From positions 3,100,001-3,164,000 of the forward strand of contig CM114273.1 in the NCBI GenBank assembly GCA_050084515.1: 64,000 nt of DNA, given 5' to 3'. The position numbers and the translations under genes were made by a program. Below the pieces are notes generated by a model. The model did no database searches and was not told where the DNA came from. It worked only from the letters and a program-made list of their open reading frames with translations. Of this stretch, positions 32,705 to 42,900 are shown in pieces. The stretch comes from Blasia pusilla (Eukaryota; Marchantiophyta; Marchantiopsida; Blasiales). Numbering within the stretch: the stretch's first letter is position 1; each line of letters starts with the position of its first letter.

Positions 32705-32719
32705 CTCCAGTTCTTTGAG
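32705..32719 (-). other. Candidate self-priming primer-binding site of element B
   Basis: Immediately after the LTR end, the minus strand reads CTCAAAGAACTGGAG. It does not begin with the TGG expected for a tRNA primer. Its first 11-12 bases are exactly complementary to AGTTCTTTGAG / CAGTTCTTTGAG inside the element's own LTRs (near 32880 and 23645). This is the arrangement used by Tf1/sushi-type self-primed elements. Confidence 0.5.
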
Positions 32720-33081
32720 TGAAATCCGTGAAAAAGCTACTGTCATAAAACACATTTACAATCACATACAATCGAGCCAAACCACGATGGGAGAATCTAG
32801 GTCGAAGCTTGCGGGAAACACCATAGCCAAGAGCTCTACTCACTACCAAGGCTAACTCCCAACGCAACAGGCTCAACTCAAAGAACTAACTGTTCTTTGA
32901 GGGCAAGCCACCTTATATCCTCCAACCTAAGAGCGGGCCCTACTGGAAAAGTCATCCCCAAGTGAGTAACCCCCAACCCTATGTATGGAACCGCATCTCT
33001 ACCAAGCCACTACGGTCCTACATAAGGAATGGCCTCTACCAACACACCATACTCTACGACATAATCCGTATGGTCATGACA
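32720..33081 (-). mobile_element. 5' LTR core of element B (first 106 bp missing)
   Basis: Matches 23472-23839 of the 3' LTR. On the minus strand it starts TGTCATGACC at the insertion boundary and ends GGATTTCA at the primer site. Confidence 0.85.
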
Positions 33082-33085
33082 GCAC

Positions 33086-34292
33086 TCTGTAGCAAATATC
33101 AAAGCTGACCCAGCTCCCGTAAAGATCTTCCCCTTCCCTCATTTGATCTATAAAGTTGAGGCCACTCGAGGGACCTGTGGTTGACATTTTGAAGACATAG
33201 GCCCTAGATCCCTCGCCTCCTTAGCCCATGAACTGCCATCTCTGAATGAATGGAAATCTGGAGTTGGCCTTGATTCTGGCGATGGCATCCATTTCGGCCG
33301 TCTTTCCATCCAGAACTCGTATCTGACGTACCAAATTCCGGAAGCATTCAAGATCAGCCAGAAATGCGAGATTTTCCCAGAGTTTTTTCTCCTCAACCGC
33401 CGTGATCTCGCTCTATCCAGGGATTCCAAGCAATTGTTCACAAATTTGTGATGCCGTTGTGAGCTTGATCACCCCGGGCTTTGAACCCGGAGAGTTTCTG
33501 AAGACCTCGGCTACTTTCTTCGCCACATCCTCCTTGATGTGTCTTTGAATTGCATCGGTCACAGGATGAGTGTGGGAGCCAACATGAAGCGCCCAGCCTT
33601 GTATACTCGGCGTGGAGCCCAAGTCATGGACAATGAAAAATATGTATGCAGGACACGCTCCAACGCAGATGGGCGTGCGACAATGAGGACATCGATGGCC
33701 TCCGGCGGTATTGTGGCACCCACCTCGTATGGAGTTTCTGCATTCTTGGGGGAAATGCGGCGTATTGACTCGCCCGTTGCGCTCTAGATACGGGCATTTG
33801 GACTTCTACACGCCAAGGCTCCCACGCATTGGCGGCGGGAGACAATCCAAGGACCATCGGGATGGAAGCACTTTGGTCCGTTGAAGCTGCACCATCGATG
33901 ACAATCGGACTTTTTGTCCATACCCTTCAGCGTCCTCCATCCTTCTTTTGAGCGGGAGCGAGCAAGTGGAGGCAACTCAAAAATGCAATTACCATAAATG
34001 CGTGGCGGCAACTCGTCGACAAGAATGTGCTTGAACATTTTCAAGGGCAGAGACGAAAGCAAACTATTGCCGATACTCGCAAGAGGAATGAGTAGCGGAC
34101 ACAGGCCCGATTGGTGTCCGACAGATCCAGATCGAGGTTGATAACATCCGGAATCTCTTCGGGAAGAACAATATTGTTACGAGTGTGTGAAGTTGGAGTC
34201 GAAGCCGGATCTGGAGAGCTTGGAGTTGCAAACGTAGAGCTCGGAGCACTAGGAAATTCTAGACCGTCTACTTGGGAAACAGACGAATTCAA
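33086..34292 (-). pseudogene. Mutator-like transposase, N-terminal part
   Basis: This is the upstream half of the same gene. It starts at 34292 with a Ser/Pro-rich segment, followed by an acidic EEIPDVINLDLDLSD. A basic, Cys/His-rich segment at about 33960-33780 (KKSDCHRWCSFNGPKCF) looks like a DNA-binding zinc region. Then comes LHVGSHTHPVTDAIQRHIKE (33590-33520). Reading continues with frameshifts to the element B boundary at 33085, and the sequence resumes at 23365. Removal of B, with its duplicated GCAC, restores the insertion site. Start choice is tentative; the gene is divergent from gene X with about 1.6 kb between them. Confidence 0.5.
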
Positions 34293-34603
34293 GGGCAGGC
34301 CGTAAACTCTGTACTGACCATTTGCGATAGGTAGGAGATTCCATACTTTACGGATCCGAGGTCCTTTGGCTGGACCGTCTCACCTATTATGTCTTCCGTA
34401 CCTTCCACCTAAAATCTTTGGATACAAAGATGGTTCCAATTTGAAGAAGAAATCGAGCAGACAGAGAAAATTTTCATCCTTTGCTACGAAAGACTCACGA
34501 GCTTGGGGTCGAATGATTTACGATTGAGGAAGGGCCGCGGATGACTGCCACAAGTGAGCTTAACATAATTATCCATTCCAAGAAGATTCCTATGGGAGGA
34601 GGC

Positions 34604-34634
34604 GAGAATGAGAATGAGAATGAGAATGAGAATA
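34604..34634. repeat. (GAGAAT)n microsatellite
   Basis: Five tandem hexamer units followed by an AT-rich stretch. Confidence 0.9.
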
Positions 34635-34850
34635 TTTAATTTATAGTGAATAGGAAAGCAGATACTCTCTGTGATTTTTCTTGACAAGATGAATTCGGTG
34701 GGGAGATTGTGCGACACAATGGATCCATTACGTAACACATTCAATTGTGTTGCAATATGTTACCGGATTTGGGAAGCAGAGGGTTGCGCATCACTTGGAA
34801 CCCGTCTGAGTCCTGGTAACTCAGAAATTACCCGAAGCTTACCGAAGCCT

Positions 34851-35497
34851 GCAACCCGTTGGCATCGGACAGGTTGCACGCTTCTGCTAAACATTGTCGA
34901 AGCGAGCAACCCGTCGCTCTCCGACAACTTGCTGGGATACCGCTCCTTCTTGCTCGAAGATGCCGGAGGCGTGCAAACCGTCTGTTCCCGACAAGTTCCG
35001 CGGGTGCCTCGCCTTTGAGCCCAAAGACGGCGAGGCGTGCAACCCGTCGCCGTCCAACGGGTTGCGCAAGGGCGTCGCCTTGTGGTGCAGCCAGCCAGAC
35101 ACGACGACTTGCACGGGAAGCCATCGTTCCTAACCCTTGAGGGAAGCGTGCAACCCAACAGATCTCGACGGATTGCCCAAAATACGCCCCGTTCCGTCCC
35201 AAACACGGCGGAGGCGCGCAACATGTCGGTCTCGGCGGCTTGCGCGGGTACCTCGCGTTGTTTTCGAAGACAGCGGAGGCGCTCAACTGTCGGTCTCGGC
35301 GGGTTGCTCGCGCGACGTGGCGGCGTTGCGAGGATGGCGGAGTGCGCAACATGTCGGTCTCCGGCGGCTTGCGCCGATGCGTCGCGTTCTTTTCCGAAGC
35401 AGCGGGCGCTCAACCCGTCGGGCTCGATGGGTTGCTTGCGCGCGTGGCGGCGTACCAGGATGGCGGGAGCGCGCAACTGTCGGTTCGGCGGGTTGCG
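34851..35497. repeat. Palindrome cluster 2
   Basis: About ten copies of the GCAACCCGTCG...CGACGGGTTGC palindrome at 50-70-bp spacing, in unusually GC-rich sequence. Long open frames on both strands here are a result of this composition. Confidence 0.8.
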
Positions 35498-35861
35498 ATT
35501 TTTCACGTCCGGACTTCCGTAACATTTGGCGGTCGCCGTCGAAGGACGAGCGGGACCCAACGGTCAGCCCAACGGCTAGAAAAGTATAAATAGGGCAGAA
35601 GTTGCTCATTTCCGGTTTCTCATTTTGCGATCTTCATTCTCCTCTCCTCACTCTCCAGCAGCGTGATCGATCTGAAGGGGCATTTCACGCGGCGACACAT
35701 TGCGATTCGATAGGAGGGAACGAGAGCGAGACGGTTCAACCGAGCGATATTGGGACGATTCGAGCTAACCATCAAGGCGAGACAAGCTCCCATCTCGACA
35801 TCAGCAAGGCGACTGATCAAGGGATTTGTCGTGGGCATAGGCGGAGGCATTTCCGGCAAAA

Positions 35862-38800
35862 ATGACGAGGAAAAAAACACAAGCCAACAAGTCCGGGAGC
35901 TTCACTCCCAAGTCCATTAGGACTCCTGCGTCAGCTTCTCCTGCGCCTCATTCGGCGAATGAAATTAGGCAGCAAGAAATCGAGGAGTGGGAAAGGGAAG
36001 CGGAGATGCACAACCAAGTGCTTCTGGCGAGACGTGTTCAAGCGGCGCTAGATAAACAGAACGAAGAGGCTGAGACGTCGCAGGCCTTGAAGAAAAGGAT
36101 CGCCGAGGAAAAGAGAGAAAAGAAGCGTCTGGACGCGTCGGTGAGGAGGGCGGAATTGGCTAAAGCGAGGCGGGAAAAAGCGATAGCCATTGATGATAGC
36201 CCAGCCCGTCCAATCGCAAGTGTTGAGATGCGGGAAATGTCCCCCACGAAGTCCGGGGACACAATCAACATAGTGGAAACAACACCAGTTCAAATCGATG
36301 ACGACGAGGTCATGAGGACCGCCAGCGTGGAGATGGTGGACATGGCGGAAGAAGCCGGAGAGCGGTCATTCTCGACTCCAAGCCCGGCGGAGGACATCGA
36401 CCTCTATCGGATCGACGAGTTCCCAGTCGATTTGTTAGCCCCTGTCTCAGACAAGTTAGCTGGTCAAGAAACCGACTCCATTTTCGAGCGGGTAAGAGAG
36501 GTTCTGGGTTTTTTTAATTATGTGAATTGCAATTCATTGGGATTTTTGTGTAGCTTATTCCTCTTGTCCCAATTCTGATAGGTGGTAAAGCAGATGGCAC
36601 TCATGGAGGGCCACAACGCCCCAAGGATTCCACTCTGCCGATTAAGGACAATGGAATACGTCCGCAAATCTGATCCGACGAGGACATCAAAGCTAAAACA
36701 ATCGGCGGCATAAACATCCTCGTGGACAATTTTCCTCCCTTCTATGTTCAGCCTTACGACGAGCATGGAACCCAAGCTCAGTTCGAGGAGGACTTGGAAA
36801 ATCTCGACACATTCTCGGAGGATGCGAGACCAGGACTTGAAGGCAAGTTGAGGGCACGGAATTCAGCTGGATGAGGAATCTGCATTTCTTCATCCGGGAT
36901 GGAAATCACGAGTTCATGGCGTGGACCAAGTTTGCGGAGGGCGCCCCAACTCATTGGAGGCACATTTTGCGTGAAGGTAGTGGTCCTTCACCCATACCCT
37001 CATCACATGGCGGCGGTGGAGATGGCAATGCATGCCATGAACACGTAAAGTATCTTTAACACTTTTCGCAACTTCGTCGGACTCCGACGAGTTGCTCGAT
37101 TGATGAATGGGTTAGGTTTGTTTGGCGAAAGCAACTCGTCGACTCGGACGAGTTGCTAGACTATCTGTTTTCGGATGTTTTTAAGATTGACACTCGTCGG
37201 ACTCCGGCGACTTGTTTGATGGAACATAGATTTAACTAGTTTTGGCCCAAAGCAAACCGTCGGAGTCCGCGGGTTGCTCGACAAAGTTTCCCGCCTTGTG
37301 AGGTTTTTTAAGAATGCAACTTTCGTCGGACTCGACGAGTTGCTCGAAAGTGATCGCAGGTTTAGAAGGTTATTGCCCCAAAGCAACCCGTCGGATTCCG
37401 ACGGGTTGATATGGGGAAAAATAGCTTCGAGGCAAGCAACCCGTCGGACTCCGGACGGGTTGCTTTGGGGCAAAAACCTTCTAAACTGCGGTCACTTGAG
37501 CAACTTGTCGAGTCCGGCGAGTTGCATTCTTAAAAACAACCTCACAAAGCGGCCTATCAAGCAACCCGTCGGACTCCAGCGGTTTGCTTTGGGCCAACAA
37601 CTAGTTAAATCAATGTTCAATCATACAAGTCGTCGGAGTCCACGCAGTTGCAATCTTAAAAACATCCAGCGTCAGATCAAAGAACTCGTCGAGTCCGACG
37701 AGTTGCTTACTGGCATTAGCAAATCTGAATGCAACCGTCGGACTCCGGACGGGTTGCATCATTTAGCTTGTTGCTAGAATCCGACCCTGAAGTCATGGCG
37801 ACCGTCGAGTCCGGACGGGTTGCAGGAACCCATGTAATTTCCTGACGGGTTGAGTTTGGATGTGCAGGATTGTATCGGAGGGGAATGTCACCCACCATTA
37901 GATCCAGGACTGTGATCGGGTGAGGAAGGTGCTTACGACGCACCCGGGAGAGTACAGGGGGTTCTTGGGCGATGCCCTCGTCAATCAGATGCTTGCAAAG
38001 GGTGCTCAGATTAAGAAGAAAACTTGGGCAAACAAGTTTATTTCTCAAGATGCAACCGTAACCATCCTTTGCTGGTCGAAGATACAGGCCGCGAAGAAAA
38101 GCGCTGCACTGGAGCGGAGGGAGAAGGTATCTGCGTCTGAGCGCACCAAATTCATCCAAGCTACTGTATCTGCTGCAACGAAATACTCGGCGAGCAAGAT
38201 GCAGCGATACATTAGCATTCTCAGCCCCGAACTTGGTCCGGAGTTCTACAAGGAGCTCAAGGCGATTATCAAGCCTCAGCGGAAGAGGGATGAAGATCCG
38301 CATGGTCGGATTGGGGAGAAAGTGTCGCTGGATCGCGTGCATCGTTTTGCGTTATCCGGGATTAGCGAGTTCAGGAGGATACGACTGATGAAAATCAGTC
38401 TCGAGGGCTCAAAGGCCCAGAAGAGGGCGGCACACCATCCTCCGGGTGTGTCCAATCTAGTGATCTCGCATTGGCTATGCGAATGGTCGTTCTAGGACGC
38501 GTTGCGGGTAATCGGGAAGTTCGTGCTGGACGGTCTGCAAGCGGAGCTCAGAAGATTAGAGCCCATTCCGCCAGAAGCAAACCTTGAAAGTTCTGGAGAT
38601 TACGAGGTTTGGCTCGACGACATCCGAGACAAGCCAACCAAGAACCCTGGATTCAAGACCATGTTCAAGGTTTGCGTCCTCCCTCAGGCAGAGCTTGACG
38701 AAGAAGTAGAGGGTAACAAAACGGGATCAGCGAAGAAGAAGCGAGATCTCTGAGGAGCAGCGACGGCCAATAATGTTCGACTAAAAGTCGCCCAACGGAT

Positions 38801-38900
38801 GGTATTCGGTACCTGCCCGTCGGTGTAAGAACGCAGCAGTGCGTGGGGAAAATTACAAGTAGCCTTGAAATTGTGGGCCGCGCGGATGCGAGAGACATTC
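35862..38900 (+). pseudogene. Gene X copy 1, 5' part (exons 1-3, cut by element C)
   Basis: Exon 1 (35862-36491) begins MTRKKTQANKSGSF and encodes a Lys/Glu-rich coiled coil (about residues 30-110), then acidic segments. It ends at a strong donor, CGG|GTAAGA; the next exon starts at 36582 after TGATAG in the same phase. Exon 2 (36582-37044) has INILVDNFPPFYVQPYDEHG and MRNLHFFIRDGNHEFM, with a frameshift near 36670. An intron of 0.8 kb (37045-37867) full of palindromes follows. Exon 3 (37868-38900) has RKVLTTHPGEYRGFLGDAL and LQAELRRLEPIPPEANLESS, and ends in REtF at the element C insertion. The exon 3 protein sequence is shared with copy 2 (63985-63546). Function of this half is unknown; frameshifts are present. 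Confidence 0.6.
37068..37828. repeat. Palindrome cluster 3 (in a gene X intron)
   Basis: About 13 copies of the hyphenated palindrome at 40-70-bp spacing, filling nearly the whole intron. Several copies have paired changes in both arms, such as CTCGTCG facing CGACGAG, that keep the symmetry. Confidence 0.88.
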
Positions 38901-39915
38901 ATCGCGACCCTCATAACCAAACAACACCAAATACGCGCAAGCGAAACATCGAACTCAAAGGAACTCACGCCGCGAGGTTTGCGCTTTGAGAGGCGTTTGG
39001 AAGAGTCTCTTGGAAAAGTCTAAGAGACAAACGTGGAACAGAGTTGTGCGTTTCATGCGTTAGTGGTCGCGACCAGAAACCTAGACCAAACGCGAGCGAG
39101 ACTTGAGATGAGTTGAGTCTCGGAGGTTGGTTGCCAAAGAGGTGAGAACGAGTTTGGAACACGGCTAGCGTTGGGGAGAATCTGACTGTGTTTAGGACCA
39201 TAACGTTGAGCTCCGAGATGCGTTTGGGACAAGTAAGGGCGCGTTGGAAAGCTGATCTTGAGACGCTTCCAACGCACCAAAGATCTTAGCAAACGCATAA
39301 GTACAGGCTGAGATATTGGCCGAAAACGATTCAGAGAGCAATCGGGTTGAGGGCCAATTGAGAGGCCCAGGTGTCTTTCCTAAATGTAGGGGGCCCCGGA
39401 GATCCCCAGAAGTACTAGTAAGGGGAGTACCTTCTCTGAGATGTCTCGGGAAACGAAACCCCACTTTGGGCGCCAAACGGCGTTTCAGAGGCAGGATGAA
39501 ACGGGAGTTTGCGCGAAACCCAAACCCAAACCTGATCCAAGGGAGTGGACTTTGTACGCCACACTTGGATTCCAACCGAGATTCACGCCGTGCGAGTCTT
39601 GGTGAGGAACTCATTGGATGTTCATCGGACGATGGAACCACTAGGCGCGAGACGCCGTTTGAGTTCCTGAACCGACTAGAAAGTCATCCCAAGTCTTTCG
39701 AGACTTGCCCGTGTTGGAAACCGCGAAACTAGGAAGGTTGAGCTTGAAGAGAGAGTCCGAGACGAGAACTCGGAAAGTAATCCCGCTGATTGATCCAAGA
39801 CCCGACTAACCGAAGTGCGTGTTTGGATGCAGATCAGCGTTGAGAGCGTGACCTCAACGACGCACGCGCTTCGCAACAAACAAGATTAACGTTCAAGGAG
39901 AGTAGGCGCACGACA
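38901..39915 (+). mobile_element. LTR 1 of element C
   Basis: Ends GCGCACGACA before the primer site. It starts ATCGCGACCC where the other two LTRs have TGTCGCGACCC, so the terminal TG is altered. Otherwise it is nearly identical to LTRs 2 and 3, differing mainly by 1-2-base indels. Confidence 0.92.
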
Positions 39916-42900
39916 CGTGGTATCAGAGCAATTCCTTGATGAGCGTGAACTTGGGGTCGTTGAAGATCTGGACGTTTGGGGAGAACTCAAGGTAGCCGGA
40001 AGACCGCGACGCCGAGGAGGAACGCAAGAGGCGAGGAGGAGATCTGAGAAAAGGCGACGACTCGCAAATGGCGACCAAGGACGAAGAACCGAGGAAACCG
40101 CGAGTCAAAGCAAAGAAGCCAAGAGATTTAATCAATGACGGACCGAGAGCCGGAGGTGGAATTTGCGACTCCCGAAGTGCGAGTCCCGGACATGAGGATG
40201 TTCCAACCGAAAATCTTTCGCGGGACCTTCGGGTCCAAACTTAAACAATCTGGCCTTTTATACCCAAATGATGGGATTGATGAAGGTGATGGCGGACCAG
40301 ATGGTGAACAGAGCAAGGTGATCTCGAATTCAAGTCAAATGGAGCTTCTAGCTCGGCAAGAAGCTTTGTAAGACTAATTTGCCAACGCCATTCACAGGAA
40401 TGGGGCGTTCTCGGAAAGTGAGCGAGTTTCTAACGGAACTCGAACTCTATTCGAAGCGCAAAAGCGAGATGAACAAGACAAGGTGATCAGAGCGGTCACG
40501 TTTCGAAGGATCACGCTCTCCATTGGTGGACGGCTCACCGGAAAGAACATCTAGGTCGTGGGAAAACGTTGAGTTGGGAAGATTTCAAGGAGTTGATTGG
40601 GAACCGATTCACTCCGGAATATCAAAGTACCGCGATGGCATGGAGGTGGTGAGGTTGCGCCAGAGTGGATCACTTGGTGCTTATGTGCGAGAGTTTAGTG
40701 CGCTCATGAGTGCACTTTCCACGGACGAACATACTAAAAGGTGATCTTCCTAAGTGGGCTCAAACGAGTGCCGAGAAGGCTCTCTTTGTATGCCTCACAT
40801 CCCAGAGGCGTCGCGGACCTCTTGAGACTAGCCGAGCGGATTGGGGACGATGAAGTCCAACACCCAAACCCTTTGAGACAAAAAAGTTTTTCTAAATTCT
40901 GAGAAGAATAAAGGGACATCCAAGAGGGTTTGGAATGGGGGTGAGCGCGACCACGGAGGGTCTCGCCTGTGGCTAAACGAGTGGAACTCAACGCTGGCCG
41001 AAGGGGCCGCCGTTCTGACGAAGTCAACGAATGCCAAAGTGATTTGTTATAATTGTGGCGAACCCGGGCATATGGCTAAGGAATGTGTGAGGCCCAAGGT
41101 TAGTAAACCGAGTATGATTGCGTTTGCCGCTAAGCATTTATCGGAGGGAGATCTAGATACATCTCTACAAGTCACCAAGAGAACGCCCAATTTGGTTTAC
41201 CTAGGATCCAAGATCGCTAATCGCGATGTGATGTTGCTCGTTGATACAGGTGCTTCGCACTCATTCTTGAGTCCGAGAATCGTAAAAACGTTGGGATTGT
41301 CAACCACCAAAGCGGATGAACCCATTAGGGTAGGATTTGCGGGAGGAAAATCCCACTAGACATCAGATCTGGTTTTAGGGCTAGTTGTGAGATGCGGAGT
41401 ATTTGAGTTGAAGGAGAATTTTACAGTTTGCGAGATGGACGGTATCGACGGAGTCTTGGGGAACACGTTCTTGGATGCGTATGAGGTGGAACGAGGCGGA
41501 GACCTTTGAGGTTAAGCGTCTTGGTTAACGGCAAACGGACGGACGTCGATTGGTTCGTGAGGTGCCTAGAAAAAGACGGAGTTGGTGAACGCCATCACGA
41601 GGACGAGTTTGGCCGAGTTAGAGGAAGGATTCCTTTGCTTGATGAGACGAGTAGAGGATGATGCAAGCGCAAGATGCAGAGATCAGAACTCAGCTTCAAG
41701 GGAGATCCCTGAAACACTCAAGAGAGTTGTGAAAGAATTTGAAGATGTGTTGACTAAGGAGCTTCCGACTGAGTTGCCACCACATAGGGCGGTTGATCAT
41801 AAGATTGAGGTGATACCAGGATCTCAACCACCTTCAAAGGCACCATATAGGTTGAATCAAGAGGAACTTGCTGAGTTGAAGAAACAGTTGGGTGAACTCC
41901 TAGAGAGGGGTTACATCCGAACGAGCAAGTCACCTTATGGGGCGCCCGTCCTCTTTGTCAAGAAGAAGGATGGGAAGTTGAGACTCTGTGTTGATTATCG
42001 GGCGCTGAATAAAGTGACGGTAAGGAATAACTATCCTCTACCGAGGATGGATGACCTCTTTGATCGATTGTCGGGTGCCAAGTATTTCAGCCGGATTGAC
42101 CTGAAATCAGGATATTATCAGATTCGGATTGCCGAAGCGGATGTAGAGAAGACTGCCTGTAGGACGAGATACGGTTCGTTCGAGTTTGTAGTAATGCCTT
42201 TCGGTCTTTGTAATGCGCCTCCGACGCGTTTACCACTTTAATGAACTCCATCTTTCACAAGGAGACGGATGAGTTTGTGATCATCTATATAGATGACATA
42301 CTCATCTATTCGAAAAACACTAGAGGAGCACGCTCGACATTTGAAGACGGTGTTTGAGAAACTTAGGCGAACAATTTGTATGCGAATGCGGATAAGAGTG
42401 AGTTCGGTTTGCGAAGATCAAGTTCTTGGGACATGTGGTCGGTCGCGGATGGAGTGAGTCCAGACATGGAAAAGGTGAGCGCGATTGCCGAATGGGAACC
42501 GCCTTCCACGGTGAAGGGATGCGAAGGTTCATCGGAGTCGTCGCTTTTACGGACATACGTGAAGAATTTTTCAGGCATAGTGAAACCTCTCACGGATTGG
42601 ACCGCAAAGTTTGCCAATACTACATGGACCGAGGAAGTGGATAAAGCGTTCAATCGAGTCAAAGAGATCCTCTCGCAGAACCCGATTCTGAAGCGCCGGA
42701 GTTTGAACAACCGTTCGAGGTGCACACGGATGCTAGTGATTTCGCGATTGCAGGAATGTTGGTGCAAAGAGGGAGACCTGTAGCATACGAAAGCAAGAAG
42801 CTGACCGACACCGAAAGGAGATGGCCTACTCATGAGAAAGAGTTGTTTGCGGTGGTTCATTGCTTGAGGAAGTGGCGTCACTATTTGGGACTTCACAGGA

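Larger units (their letters stand above)
23366..33081 (-). mobile_element. Ty3/gypsy element B carrying a DNMT3-like methyltransferase and a PHD finger
   Basis: 9.7-kb minus-strand retrotransposon. Order on the minus strand: 5' LTR core (33081-32720), leader, gag with two zinc knuckles, unassigned stretch, C5 methyltransferase, RT, RNase H, integrase, PHD finger, polypurine tract, 3' LTR. Flanks share GCAC (23362-23365 and 33082-33085); AGCAC is possible if the last base is ambiguous. It is inserted in the Mutator-like transposase gene. LTR cores are about 94-96% alike by eye, so the insertion is fairly young, yet coding regions have several frameshifts. Confidence 0.88.
34293..35861. promoter_or_regulatory. 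Divergent intergenic region between transposase and gene X
   Basis: 1.6 kb between two divergent genes of the Mutator-like element. It holds a GAGAAT microsatellite (34604-34634), palindrome cluster 2 (34851-35497), and TATAAATA near 35585, about 275 bp upstream of the gene X ATG. A shared bidirectional promoter is an inference from position. Confidence 0.45.

Noticed and set aside
32705-32719. A tRNA primer site for element B
   Set aside because: No TGG-starting match to a common plant tRNA primer lies at the LTR edge. The nearest TGG is eight or more bases inside.
34760-35560. 266-codon minus-strand ORF
   Set aside because: It coincides with GC-rich palindrome cluster 2, where several frames on both strands are open. 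Arg/Cys/Ala-rich translation follows from composition.
37068-37828. CRISPR-like array of regularly spaced repeats
   Set aside because: Units are palindromes that vary from copy to copy, spacers are not uniform, no cas genes are present, and the locus is eukaryotic and intronic.
37716-38342. 208-codon minus-strand ORF
   Set aside because: Antisense to gene X exon 3, whose plus-strand frame joins splice sites and continues into sequence shared with copy 2.
41039-41359. Treating element C copy 1 and copy 2 as independent old insertions
   Set aside because: Only the outer flanks carry CATTC and the middle LTR is shared, so there is a single insertion site.
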